Shown: positions 25,392-38,043 of the stretch, piece by piece
Numbering within the stretch: position 1 is the first letter of the stretch
How the letters are laid out: every line of letters starts with the position of its first letter
DNA from: Alisma plantago-aquatica
Taxonomy: Eukaryota > Streptophyta > Magnoliopsida > Alismatales > Alismataceae
Assembly (NCBI GenBank): GCA_963693085.1
Contig: OY856409.1
Span: 1,166,387,249-1,166,451,248, forward strand
Reading direction: 5' to 3'
Length of the DNA stretch: 64,000 nt
Notes under the pieces: model-generated
What the model was told of the DNA's origin: nothing
The model's input: only the letters and a program-made list of their open reading frames with translations
Database searches by the model: none
Position numbers and translations under genes: made by a program

Positions 25392-25400
25392 ACAGGCAAC

Positions 25401-27192
25401 AATGAGATTCTATGCAATGAACCAGTTGGAAGCAGTGGTCAATCCATGAGTCATGGCAGGTCAAATGGAATTATTTCATTCTGATATGTCTTCATCTTGC
25501 TTCATATCTATTTTGATTGATCTGGGTGCTACGCATTCCTGTATCACTCGAGAAGTGATTCATGACTGCAATACGATTATCTGTCGTGAATAGATGATCT
25601 ATTATTAGAAACTCCGTTAGTCGGATATGCAGTGTTGCAGGAGGTATGCTCCCCCTATGTTCTTTCCTTTTCAAAACACATCATTCAGGTGGATATTATA
25701 CCACTTGAGATGCACGGGTTTGATGTAATTCTTGGGATGGATACTCTAGAAAAGTATAAGGTTGTCTTGGATTGTGGTTCCAAGCAAGCTATGTTCACAA
25801 ACGGTGATAAGACATGGGTCTTTTAGGGGAACAGAAAGATTCTTCCAACTTGTCTAGTGACAACAATGGTAGCGGAGAGGTTGATGCGACAAGGATGTGA
25901 AGCATTCTTTGCACATGTGATAGACACCAAAGCAGAGATTCCTAGTCTTTTTGAAGTTCCTATTGTCAGGGAATTTGAGAATGTGTTTCCTAAAGAATTT
26001 CCAGATATTCCTCCACCCCAAGAGATTGATTTCGAGATTAATCTAATTCTGGATACGCAACCTATAGCTCAAACACCTTATAGGATGGCACCAGCTGAGA
26101 TGGCAGAACTTAAGAAACAGTTACATGAGTTGCTTAAGAAAGGTTTGATTTGACTGAGTACTTCACCATGGGGTGCTCCAGTTCTTTTTGTTAAAAAGAA
26201 AGATGGGTCTATGAGATTATGCATAGACTATAGACAGCTCAACAAGGTGACTATTAAGAACAAATATCCTCTGCCAAGGATAGATGATTTTTTTGACCAG
26301 TTGCGTGGTGCAACAATGTTCTCTAAGATACATCTGAGGTCAGGATACCATTAGTTATGTATCAAGGAGAGTGGCATACCTAAGTCAACCTTTAGGATGA
26401 AGTATGGTCATTATGAGTTTGTAGTTATGTCATTTGGAATAACTAATGCACCAGATGCATTCGTGGAGCTGATGAATAGAATTTTTCGACCATTCCTCGA
26501 TCAGTTCATAGTGGTTTTCATAGATGACATCCTGATATATAGTAGAGATGGTCAACAACATGAACAACACCTTTTTCAAGCCTTGACTTTGTTGAGACAA
26601 CACAAGTTATATGCTAAATTCAGCAAATGCAAATTCTGGTTATTAGAAGTGTCTTTTCTTGGACACACCATATCTGCTTCAGGTATTCGTGTTGAACCTA
26701 AGAAAGTGGAGTCTGTTGTGGAGTGGGAACAGCCCAAGACATTGACTGAGATTTGCAGTTTTCTAGGTTTGGCAGGTTACTACAGAAGGTTTATTAAGGA
26801 CTTTAGTTCTATAGCATTATCCTTAATAGGTTGACCAGGAAGGAAGTTCCTTTTGTCTAGAATGACAAGTGTTAGCATTCTTTCCAATTGTTGAAAGAAA
26901 GGTTGACTAGTGCACTTGTGTTGGTTCTACCTGAGTAGGGAAAAGGATACGTTGTTTTTTGTGACGCTTCTAAGAATGGTCTAGGATGTGTGTTGATGTA
27001 GAATAATCATGTAGTTTCTTTTGCTTCTTGACGGCTTAAGAAATATGAGGAGAATTATCCAACGCATGATCTAGAATTAGCTGCAGTGGTTCATGCACTA
27101 AAGATCTGGAGGTATATCTCTATGTAGAGACATGTCAGATTTTCACAGACCATAAAAACTTAAAATACATTTTCTCATAGCACGAGCTGAAT
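25401..27192 (+). pseudogene. pol part 1 (protease, RT, RNase H), internal copy 1, decayed
   Basis: The protease region at about 25480-25830 reads ILIDLGATHS where the active site should be D-S/T-G, so the catalytic motif is altered. It is followed by VILGMDTLEKY. Reverse transcriptase follows in one frame from 25632 to 26834, with stops at 25827 (TAG), 26154 (TGA, where copy 2 has CGA) and 26352 (TAG). Its motif A reads [10 protein letters not shown], with His replacing the first catalytic Asp. Motif C is FIDDILIYS, which is intact. RNase H is recognisable at about 26945-27290 by [10 protein letters not shown] and [14 protein letters not shown], but is frame-shifted. The enzyme would be inactive from the RT change alone. 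That change is shared with copy 2, so it predates the separation of the two copies. Confidence 0.88.
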
Positions 27193-28857
27193 ATGAGACA
27201 ACGTCACTGGATGGAATTAATCAAGGACTACGATGATACAATTGATTATCATCCAGGAAAAGTTAATGAAGTGGCAGATTCACTAAGTAGAAAATACTCG
27301 TCTTCACCCACAGATAAAGCACAATTGAGTTCTTTAATATGTTGTAAACGGGACATGCTTGTCTCTTTGAGACAAATGAATGTACAGTTAGAAGTATCTT
27401 TGTTAGCTGGGATGCATGTGAAACCTACTCTGAAAGAACATATCAAAGAGGCACAATAGGTTGATACTGTGATTCAGCAGATTAGGTCAGAGTTGGGCAG
27501 TATGAAACAGGACGGTTTCCATGAGTCAGAGGATGGGGTAGTCTATTGTCATTATAGGATGGTAGTACCTGATGCCAGTGACTTAAGCAATTTGGTTATG
27601 GAGGAAGCTCACCCATCCAAGTATGTAATGCATCCAGGGAGTACCAAAATGTATCATAACTTAAAAGATATGTATTGTTGGTCCGGTTTGAAGAAAGATG
27701 TAGATGAGTTTGTTATGCAGTGTTCGGTGTGTCACCAAGTTAAAGCAGAACACCAGAAACCTATAGGAACATTGCAACCCTTACCTATACCATAGTGGAA
27801 ATAGGATCATGTGACGATGGACTTTGTGGTTGGTCTACCCAAAATAGCCAAAAGTCATGATTCCATTTGGGTGATAGTTGATAGATTGACTAAGATAGCA
27901 AATTTTCTTCCTGTTAAAACAACCTATACTGTTGAAAAACTTGCACAGACCTACATAGATGAGATAGTGTGGTTGCATGGAGTTCTAGCTACGATTGTGT
28001 CTGATATAGGTCCCCAGTTTACAAGTCATTTTTAGGAATGACTACATAAAGCCCTGGGTATGCAATAAAAGTTCAGCACAACATTTCACCCTCAGACAGA
28101 TGGGCAGTCTGAAAGGACTATACAGACTTTGGAAGATTTGCTTAGAGCATGTGTTCTTCAGTTTGTAGGAAGTTGGGACTTACATTTGAGTTTAATAGAG
28201 TTTGCCTATAACAATAGTTATCAGGCTAGTATTGATATGGCACCATATGAAGCACTATATGGTAGACGTTGTAGATCTCTATTATGTTGGTTTGAGATAG
28301 GAGAATATCACCTTGTGGGTCCTGAGTTAGTGCATCAGACAACTGAAAAGATTAAAGTAATACAACAATAGTTGAAGGCTGAACAAGATAGACAAAAGTC
28401 ATATGCTGATAAATGTCGTAGACCTTTAGAATTCCAAGTTGGAGACAGAGTATATCTCAAGGTCTCTCCTTGGAAAGGTGTTCTCAGATTTGGGAAGAAG
28501 GGTAAGTTAGCTCCTAGATTTATGGGACCTTACCCAGTGATAGTTCAGATTGAAAAGTTAGCTTATAGGTTGGAATTGCCACCTGAGCTACATAGACTAC
28601 AACCAATATTTCATATATCTATGCTAAAAAAGTGACATCCTGATACAGAGTTGGTGTTGCAACCTATGGAGGTTGAATTGAATGAGGATATATCCTATGT
28701 GGAAGGGCCTATTATGATTCTTGACAGAAGGGTCAAGAAGTTGAAGAAGAAAGACATAGTTCTTGTGAAAGTTCTCTGGCATCATTGTGGCATTGAAGAA
28801 GCCACATGGGAACTAGAGGAAGAGATGATGAGGAAGTACCCTTCTCTTTTCTCTTAA
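27193..28857 (+). pseudogene. pol part 2 (integrase and chromodomain), internal copy 1, decayed
   Basis: Integrase joins retroelement cDNA to chromosomal DNA, and the chromodomain of chromoviruses steers it toward marked chromatin. One frame runs across the whole segment with no frameshift, broken by six stop codons: near 27460, 27793, 28036, 28069, 28369 and 28633. At most of these, copy 2 or the family pattern has CAG, CAA or TGG. The HHCC zinc finger is at about 27630-27760 (HPGSTKMYHNLK then CSVCHQVK). The DDE core includes MDFVVGLPK, VSDIGPQFTSHF and the later EFAYNNSYQASIDMAPYEAL. The C-terminal chromodomain is at about 28690-28855 (ILDRRVKKLKKKDIVLVKVL then EEATWELEEEM). It ends just before the PPT. 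Confidence 0.9.
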
Positions 28858-28880
28858 GATTTCGGGAACGACATCCATTT

Positions 28881-28890
28881 TAGGGGTTGA
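28881..28890 (+). other. Polypurine-tract-like site before the middle LTR
   Basis: TAGGGGTTGA lies 4 bases before the TGTAAC start of the LTR, the expected place for the plus-strand primer. The same sequence recurs at 44381 before the third LTR. Confidence 0.6.
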
Positions 28891-29803
28891 TAATTGTAAC
28901 ATCCCTGACCTGGGTTATGGACTAACCCTAGAAGGGCTTAAGTAAGTTATTTACAAATGTGTTTTAATCTTGTGAATAGTAATAAAGACTCTTTGTTAAG
29001 TATATTTTCAAGTTTGAGCTTATTTGCAAACTATTTGTGCATTGGATGATAATCTGAGTGTAAAAGTGCAATTTACCCAAGATGAGGGGTCATATTACAA
29101 AATGTCACATGTTTAATGTACCTTAATTGTTCTAACATCATAATAGAGAAAATGATGCTAAGTGGTGGCTTGTGGAAAGCTTAAATTCCAAGTTATAACT
29201 TGTTTGAATAATGCTAGTGCTTTGTGCACCAATTTTGGTACAAATTGTAATATACCCAAAATGTAGGGTTGATGTGCAAATTATCACTTCTAGAATGTCC
29301 CTACTCCTTCCTAGTATCATCTATAGGAGAGAGAAAGAAGGATACACCATGTTTGAAACATCTTAGAGTGGCAGCATTCTTAGTGATGAAAAGACCAAGG
29401 AAGATGTATAGTTGAAATCTTTATATGAGTAATATCGAGTTGTAGACTTGATATGGGAGTGCCTATCGGCCAAGGAGCAATAAAGGGAGTCTCCTATCGG
29501 TTTGTTGACTCTTGCAAAAGTCTATGATGGGATAAAAACCTCAAGGAATTCATATGTATCGGTTTGCATCTTTCCTTAGAAAAGTGTATCGGTTTGTAAT
29601 ATAAAGTGTTGTTGAGATTGAATATCTTGCTCAACAAGATAATTCAGGGCCGAGATATTATCCATAGATTATCACCAAGTGTTTTTGCATGTAAATATAA
29701 ATATAGTACATGCATGTACATGTGTCAACCATGAATGAACATGTGGCACATAGTATCTTAAGGTGATGACACCTCACATTCATTCTTCTTCATGAATCAC
29801 AAC

Positions 29804-29811
29804 TATAAATA
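29804..29811 (+). promoter_or_regulatory. LTR TATA box (middle LTR)
   Basis: TATAAATA lies in the conserved context ACTATAAATACCATTCCC. Confidence 0.6.
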
Positions 29812-29944
29812 CCATTCCCTTCACCTATTAGTAGAATTTTTTGATATTACCACCATCTTTTCCTTACGTATCATGCATACCATCTTAGTATTGTGCATAA
29901 GTGAAGAAGTTTCAAGTTTAAAACCTTGGTAGCGGCCATTGAGA

Positions 29945-31330
29945 AGGGATATCGACCTAGCAAGGTGATATCAGCCTATCAAGGTGATATCGGACACAAG
30001 TGACGGATATCGGCCATAAGTGGTGAAGATATCATGCATAGTGCTAAGGAGCTCAAGTCTTGGACCTTGGATAAGCTCATCTTCAACCTTGGAAATGTGA
30101 AGATTTGGATCTTGGAGCTTGGAAGTTGTTCTTGAGGCGGGTTATATAACTTGAATCCAACTATGTTATTATTCACCTTCAATATTGTTGAACTTGTTGA
30201 TCTAATTTCAATTTCGAATTCCTTTGATTAATTTTTGTTTCTTTGAGATCCAAAAGTTGTTAGGACTGATTGTCCACGAACTAGTATAGTAAGAACAATA
30301 GTCAGAGGTTGATGATGGTGGCATCATCATGGTACAACCTGATATAGGGTTGAAGTACCTTAAACCCGATATGAAACCCAAGATGATGGGTAATTCAATA
30401 TAGTGTTGAGTGATATCTCATGAACGATATGAGTGATATCTGTATACACCTTATACATGATATAAGGTCAAATCCATAACCTCATGATGTCAATTCACTC
30501 TAAACCGATACGGTGTCAATTGTACACTCTAAACTGATATGGTGTCAATTGTACACTCTAAATCGATATAGTGTTGAAACCCTTGAGGATAAAATGAAAC
30601 CCGACGTGCTTTTGAAATCACACCCCTATCATTTTGTGTAAAGGGTTGTTTATGAAAGAGCTCAACCATATATCTAGATTGTAGTTCAAATATATGGTAG
30701 AACTGATTCCTTGAAGGTATAAAAGGATATGAGCATAATGGTCTATCCAATATGCTAACCCGATATGTTAGCCAATATGGTAACCCAATATACCAACCCA
30801 ATATGGTAACTCGATATGGTATTGAGTATATACTACTAAAATGATACCATGATGAAGCACCTACCCTATGCCCGACATGGTGTAGATCTTGTGCATGCTA
30901 TGGTATCAAGTATACCCTTATACCCGATATGAGGACAAGCATTCACCTCCTACACGATATGAAGCTAAGTATCTCTATCTTGAGATGATAAACTTTAAAT
31001 GTTAGCCAACCCGATATGGGTACATGTTATGGAATTTAGGGATATACCCTAAACAATGGTATCAAGTATACCCTTATACCCGATATGAAGACAAGCATTC
31101 ACCTCATACACGATATGAAGCTAAGTATCTCTATCTTGAGATGATAAACTTTAAATGTTAGCCAACCCGATATGGGTACACGTTATGGAAATAGGGGATA
31201 TACCCTAAACATGATATGGTGATATGGCTATACCATATGTCTGATATGGATACATGATATGATGATAAGGTTGTATTTCAAGCACGATATGGTAGCATAC
31301 AAACACCTTGATACCCGATATGATGGGAAT
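29945..31330 (+). repeat. GATAT motif array, LTR 2
   Basis: This is the same motif family as in LTR 1, with CCGATATGG, GATATCGGCC and ACGATATGAAG forms. It lacks the 39-bp tandem duplication seen in LTR 1. Confidence 0.72.
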
Positions 31331-33415
31331 ACATTAATCCAATATACTTGATTGAGTGATACATGTTATGTGTTGTATCAAATGCAACATTAAGATGTAA
31401 TGAGTTTAATACAATTTGATAAGTGTGAGATAATGTACCTTAATAGGATAATTGAGCCAACTTAATAAAAGTATGGTGCAATCAACATCCTAGTGAGGAT
31501 GAAGAGAGAAACTAATACTTGAAAGTTAACCATGCAATGGACATATGTCGATACTCCTAGTATGAATGGAATATGAATTAGGGTTTGATCTTTTATGATG
31601 TGATCTTGAAACCCTAATTGTTTAACAAAGGTAAATCTTATCCCTAATAATGGGTGATGAAATTATTTTAAAACCCTAATTGGTTAAAGGAAATCTTAAC
31701 CCTAATAATGGGAAGGTTGTAACCTCTTATGATGCATGGTGATGACATGTATTTGATTTTGTTGTTATCATGAAATACTAACCATGCAGGTATCATGAGG
31801 TGATGAGCATAACTAAGTAAGAACTATGATGTTCATATGATACAGATTTAATGGGCATTGTGAACTATGTGAATTATTTGTTCAACAAGTATAATGTATA
31901 CCTCGGTCTGATGACCTAAAGGTAATGGTTACCGGATAAGTGGTAACAATACTCAGTGATGAACTAAGGGTTTGAATACCCAAGTATGATGATGATAAGA
32001 GATTAAGATCCTAAGTGTTATATGTGTTCCAAAGATCATGAAAGTACTTGATAAACATATTATACCTTTCTTTGTAGCATCTGATATAATTCTTGCTTGT
32101 AACTTGATTGATGCTAAAAGGTACTGTAATACACTTAATAAATCAAGTGGAATTTCATCATGTAGTTGCCCAGACCATAGATCCATTCAGTGTCAGGATT
32201 TGCTTAATGGTGAAATGAGTTTAACTCGGTATACATATTATTGAATATGTAATTTTAATTATACCGGTGTTGCTCAGTGGACTCCCCAACCAAACCAGGG
32301 GTTGCTTAGTGGACTCCCCAACTAAACCAAGATTTCTCAGTGGACTTCCCAATGAAAATTAATCTGGGAAAGCTCAGTGTTCTTATCCCAAAGAGAGTAC
32401 ATGATGCGGTTATAATTCTATAGCAAAGATACCAGTATACCCTGGTAAGCTAATTGCAGTAGACACAATATGTCCTGCCAGTTATCTCGTACAGACCAAG
32501 ACAGGTGAGATCTTGACAGACAGCTCTGCCACTGACCTTGTATGGTACCAATTTCGACTTAGCAGTAGTCGGTTGAAGCATGAGCGGTATACCTCATCTC
32601 CTCTGGGCATAAGTGTGAATGTGAACATGTAATCAGCCATGTAGCGTATTTGCTTAAGGATCGAATATAGAAAACATTGGTTGATGCTTCATTACTTTTA
32701 TACATCTTAGTAGATAGATGTTATACATTTTCTTCATATTCCTTATAAAGCAATTAGATGATTTATAATTCTGCTATGAACAGTTGAACTATCTTATCAA
32801 TGTTATTGCTTTGCACTGTAAATATATCTTCTTACTTGTATAAAGTGTCCTCTACTCAGCTTCATACTGTTTCTTGTGATAATAATATTGTTGGCAGACA
32901 GTTATATCTCTCGCTGGGACAATAGTCTCACCCCGTGGGATCCACAATTTTTAGGTGGACGTAGATGAGGGAGTAGAAACTAGACTGTAGAGGAAGGACC
33001 ACATCAGTAGGGACATTAGTAATAGCTCATGTCGAGTGAACTGTCTATCATGTCTTGTAGATAGAAGTCCTATGTGTCGTCTTTGTACTCTCAGGTCCTT
33101 GTGAGATAGTACTTAGTGGTTTTTATGAACAACTTGAAATTTTGGTTTGTTTGCCTCGAGGTTATATGTTGCTGATGTATATGTTTGAGTAAAGAAATTG
33201 GTACTTGTTATCCTCAAGATGAGATGGTACAATGTATGTACTATATGAACCATTATGTATATAAAGTTTTGGTTCTTTTTGTAAGAGTTTCTTGGAAAAG
33301 GATCTCTTTGCAAATGGTTTTAATTTTTAGTGATTTTGTTAAATTCTTTGCTTATGGTTATTCCATGATTATTACTAGTGATGGCTAGATTTGTTATTGG
33401 GTCATCACAATGTTT

Positions 33416-33427
33416 TGGTATCAGAGC
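33416..33427 (+). other. Primer-binding site, initiator Met tRNA type (copy 2)
   Basis: TGGTATCAGAGC starts 7 bases after the CA end of the middle LTR, showing that this LTR also acts as a 5' LTR. Confidence 0.9.
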
Positions 33428-33544
33428 CTAACGTTCTCTGAGTCTACAGAGATAGAGGATTAAGTTTTTTGAGTCTGTTCTAGTATCCTCCAGTTTATCT
33501 TATTGTGACTTCTCCTCATTCAAGAGAAGAAGTAAAACTAAAAG

Positions 33545-34716
33545 ATGGTTGGAGCGCACAAAGAACATGCTGATGAGAGCAGTGTTGCTGCACCAGGAGG
33601 AGGTGTAAGGGATCAGGCTAGAGAAGAACCAGTGCCTAAGAATCCCTAGCTTGACCAAGCTATGCTAGAAAACCCAGCCTTTCATGCTCTTTTTGTGCAG
33701 ATCATGACCGCGATGAGGCATATGGCTGATTGGATACTAGTACCAGCACCTAGAATACTTGTTCCCAATGAGGGACATGGATCTGGTAAGACCTTTGAGC
33801 GGTTATGCCTGGTAGGAGCCACTGAATATGATGGTATAGCTGACCTAGCAGACGTAGATTCATGGCTTACTGAGCTAGAGAAAGCCTTTAGAATCCTTAA
33901 CATTCCAGAGGCTGATAAAGTTAAGCATGATGTGTACCTTTTGAAAGGAAGCACTGGCCATTGGTGGGCCATTGAAGAAGAGAAAAGACCTGGTGTTGAG
34001 GTCAGATGGCAAGAATTCTGACGCGAGTTTGTTAATAGATACTTTCCTAAGACTTATTTGGATGAGAAGATCTCACAGTTTGAGCAGATTAGACAAGGAC
34101 CGATGAAGATTAGCGAGTATGAAACTAAGTTTATGGAGCTTCTGTGGTTTTGTCCACACATTGCTACTACAGATGAGGGGAGAATTCGGCATTTTGAGAA
34201 GGGTCTGAACGCTGAGTTAACCACACCTGTATCTGCTCTAGAGAGAGGTTTGCCACCTTTGTGGAGTCAGTTATGCAGATAGAGAAGTCCATGACTGAGA
34301 AATGAGAGGTGAACGGTAGGAAAGTACCTGCACAGTTCTAGGGTCAGAGATCTGGAAGTTTTAAGAAACCAAGTTTTACTACACCAGTAGAACCACAGAG
34401 GTTCAATGCTTAGACAAAGTGGACGTCTAGTACAGGTAGAGGTCATAATTTTCCACCAAGTGGAACCCATAGCTCATCATCGATGTTAGTGACAAGACCA
34501 TCTAGGTCATAATGGGATGATAGAGTCAGCTATAGGTGTAGGCAGACATGACATATGATAAAGGATTGTCCAGTTAGAGACATGGAAGTAACCCAACCAC
34601 TGAGGCAAAGTCAACAAGGCTCTCAAAGACAACAGTTCAATAGTGACACACGAGGACGTGGACAAGCATCCCAAGCAGGATCATATGCACTAGTCAACAG
34701 AGCATGGGGTCGGTAA
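33545..34716 (+). pseudogene. gag, internal copy 2, decayed
   Basis: This is the capsid/nucleocapsid gene of the second internal region. One frame runs from the ATG at 33545 (MVGAHKEHADE) to 34282, broken only by TAG at about 33647 and TGA at 34019, where copy 1 keeps CGA. The gag domain is well preserved at about 33830-34200, with SWLTELEKAFRILN, KGSTGHWWAIEEE and FEQIRQGPMKISEYE. Downstream of 34282 the frame is lost. The zinc knuckle near 34525-34570 carries a stop inside (SYRCRQT, stop, HMIKDC). It lies 118 bp after the PBS, the same spacing as in copy 1. Confidence 0.85.
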
Positions 34717-34725
34717 CAGGTAACA

Positions 34726-36506
34726 ATGAGATTCTATGCAATGAATCAGCTGGAATCAGTGGTCAATCCACGAGTCATGGCAGGTCAAATGGAATTATTT
34801 CATTCTGATATGTCTTCATCTTGCTTCATATCTATTTTGATTGATATGGGTGCTACGCATTCCTGTATCACTCGAGAAGTGATTCATGACTGCAATACGA
34901 TTATCTATCATGAATAGATGATCTATTATTAGAAACTCCATTAGTCAGATATGCAGTGTTGCAGGAGGTATGCTCCCCATGTGTTCTTTCCTTTTTAGAA
35001 CACATCATTCAGGTGGATATTATACCACTTGAGATGCATGGGTTTGATGTAATTCTTGGGATGGATACTCTAGAAAATTATAAGGTTGTCTTGGATTGTG
35101 GTTCCAAGCAAGCTATGTTCACAAACGGTGATAAGACATGGGTCTTTCAGGGGAACAGAAAGATTCTTCCAACTTGTCTAGTGACGGCAATGGTAGCGGA
35201 GAGGTTGATGTGACAAGGATGTGAAGCATTCTTTGCACATGTGATAGACACCAAAGCAGAGATTCCTAGTCTTTTTGAAGTTCCTGTTGTTAGGGAATTT
35301 GAGGATGTGTTTCCTAAAGAATTTCCAGATATTCCTCCACCCCAAGAGATTGATTTCGAGATTAATCTAATTCTGGGTACGCAACCTATAGCTCAAACAC
35401 CTTATAGGATGGCACCAGCTGAGATGGCAGAACTTAAGAAACAGTTACATGAGTTGTTTAAGAAAGGTTTGATTCGACTGAGTACTTCACCATGGGGTGA
35501 TCCAGTTCTTTTTGTTAAAAAGAAAGATGGGTCTATGAGATTATGCATAGACTATAGACAGCTCAACAATGTGACTATTAAGAACAAATATCCTCTGCCA
35601 AGGATAGATGATTTGTTTGACCAGTTGTGTGGTGCAACAGTGTTCTCTAAGATACATCTGAGGTCAGGATACCATTAGTTACGTATCAAGGAGAGTGACA
35701 TACCTAAGTCAACCTTTAGGATGAAGTATGGTCATTATGAGTTTGTAGTTATGTCATTTGGAATAACTAATGCACCAGATGCATTCGTGGAGCTGATGAA
35801 TAGAATTTTTCGACCATTCCTCGATCAATTCATAGTGGTTTTCATAGATGACATCCTGATATATAGTAGAGACGGTCAACAACATGAACAACACCTTTTT
35901 CAAGCCTTGACTTTGTTGAGACAACACAAGTTATATGCTAAATTCAGCAAATGCAATTCTGGTTATCAGAAGTGTCTTTTCTTGGACACACCATATCTTC
36001 TTCAGGTATTCATGTTGATCCTAAGAAAGTGGAGTCTGTTGTGGAGTGGGAACAACCCAAGACATCGACTGAGATTTGCAGTTTCCTAGGTTTGGCAGGT
36101 TACTATAGAAGGTTTATCAGGGACTTTAGTTCTATTGCATTACCCTTAACCAGGTTGACCAGAAAGAAAGTTCCTTTTGTCTGGAATGACAAGTGGTAGC
36201 ATTCTTTCCAGCTATTGAAAGAAAGGTTGACTAGTGCACCTGTGTTGGTTCTACCTGAGCAGGGAAAATGATACGTTGTTTTCTGTGATGCTTCTAAGAA
36301 CGGTCTAGGATGTGTGTTGATGCAGAATGATCATGTAGTTTCTTTTGCTTCTCGACAGCTTAAGAAACACGAGGAGAATTATCCGACGCATGATCTAGAA
36401 TTAGTTGCAGTGGTCCATGCACTGAAGATATGGAGACATTCTCTATGGAGAGACATGTCAGATTTTCACAGACCATAAAAACTTAAAATACATTTTCTCA
36501 TAGCAC
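34726..36506 (+). pseudogene. pol part 1 (protease, RT, RNase H), internal copy 2, decayed
   Basis: The protease site near 34840 reads ILIDMGATHSC, again lacking the expected Ser/Thr after Asp. RT lies in one frame from 34956 to 36089, with stops after 35213 and 35678. The long open stretch 35241-35678 includes [20 protein letters not shown]. Motif A is [10 protein letters not shown] followed by TAG, the same Asp-to-His change and the same stop as copy 1. Motif [10 protein letters not shown] is intact. A single-base deletion at about 35953, compared with copy 1, shifts the frame. The continuation 35951-36199 holds [16 protein letters not shown]. RNase H is readable near 36280-36440 ([24 protein letters not shown]) in broken frames. 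Confidence 0.88.
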
Positions 36507-36509
36507 GAG

Positions 36510-38043
36510 ATGTATATGAGACAATGTCGCTGGATGGAATTAATCAAGGACTACAATTGTACTATTGATTATCATCCAATAAAAGTTAATGTAGTGGCAG
36601 ACGCACTGAGTAGAAAATCCTCGTCTCCACCCACAGATAAAGCACAATTGAATTCTTTAATATGTTATAAATGGGACATGCTTATCTCTTTGAGATAAAT
36701 GAATGTGCAGTTAGAAGTATCTTTGTTAGCTAGATTGTTAGCTGGGATGCATGTGAAACCTACTCTCAAAGAACATATCAAAGAGGCACAACAGGCTAAT
36801 ACTATGATTCAGCAGATTAGGTCAGAATTGGGCAGTATGAAACGGGATGGTTTCCATGAGTCAGAGGATGGGGTAGTCTATTATCATGGTAGGATGGTAG
36901 TACCTGATACCAGTGACTTAAGAAAGTTAGTTATGGAGGAAGCTCACTCATCCAAGTATTTAATTGCATCCAGGGAGTGCCAAAATGTATCATAACTTAA
37001 AAGATATGTATTGGTGGTCTGGTTTGAAGAAAGATGTAGATGAGTTTGTTATGCAGTGTCCGGTGTGTCAGCAAGTTAAAGCAGAACACCAGAAGCCTGT
37101 AGGAACATTGCAACCCTTACCTATACCACAGTGGAAATGGGATCACATGATGATGGACTTTGTGGTTGGTCTACCCAGAGCAGCCAAAAGTCATGATTCC
37201 ATTTGGGTGATAGTTGATAGGTTGACTAAGATAGCACATTTTCTTCCTGTTAAAACAACCTATACTGCTGAAAAACTTGCACAGACCTACATAGATGATA
37301 TAGTGCGGTTGCATAGAGTTTCATCTATGATTGTGTCTAATAGAGGTTTGCAGTTTACAAGTCATTTTTGGGAACGACTACATAAAGCCTTGGGTACGTA
37401 ATTAAAGTTCAGCATAGCATTTCACCCTCAGACAGATGGACAGTCTGAAAGGACTATATAGACTTTGGAAGATTTTCTTAGAGCATGTGTTCTTCAGTTT
37501 GTAGGAAGTTGGGACTTACATTTGAGTTTAATAGAGTTTGCATATAACAATAGTTATCAGACTAGTATTGATATGGCACCATATGAAGCATTGTATGGTA
37601 GACATTGTAGATCTCCTTTATGTTGGTTTGAGACAGGAGAATACCAACTTCTGGGTCCGGAGTTAGTGCATCAGACAACTGAAAAGATTAAAGTAATACA
37701 ACAATAGTTGAAGGTTGCATAGGATAGACAAAATTCATATGTTGATAAATGTCGTAGACCTTTCGAATTCCAAATTGGAGACAAAGTATATCTCAAGGTC
37801 TCTCCTTGGAAAGGTGTTCTTAGATTTGGAAAGAAGGGTAAGTTAGCTCCTAGATTTATGGGACCTTACCCAGTGACAACTCGGATTGGAAAGGTAGCTT
37901 ATAGGTTGGAATTGCCACCTGGGCTACATAGACTACATCCAGTATTTCATATATCTATGTTGAGAAAGTGCCATCCTGATACCGAGTTGGTGTTGCAACC
38001 TGTGGAGGTTAAATTGGATGAAGATATATCCTATGTGGAAGGA
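36510..38043 (+). pseudogene. pol part 2 (integrase), internal copy 2, interrupted
   Basis: This is the end of RNase H (IDYHPIKVNVVADALSRK), then integrase. A one-base insertion near 36962 shifts the frame. From 36964 integrase is open to about 37401 and contains the HHCC finger (HPGSAKMYHNLKDMYWW, CPVCQQVK) and the DDE-core segment MDFVVGLPRAAKSHDS. Stops at about 37402 and 37459 break the core. It resumes with EFAYNNSYQTSIDMAPYEAL and, from 37858, the C-terminal part MGPYPVTTRIGKVAYRLELP. The reading frame is then cut at 38043 by the palindromic element, immediately after EDISYVEG. The missing chromodomain continues at 44203. Confidence 0.88.

Larger units (their letters stand above)
28895..33409 (+). 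repeat. Middle (shared) LTR of the composite
   Basis: This 4515-bp LTR serves as the 3' LTR of copy 1 and the 5' LTR of copy 2. It starts TGTAACATCCCTGACC and ends GGTCATCACA. It is preceded by a PPT and followed by an initiator-Met PBS, with no TSD on either side. It contains a TATA box at 29804 and a GATAT array at about 29945-31330, including two adjacent units of about 157 bp near 30900-31210. Confidence 0.9.
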
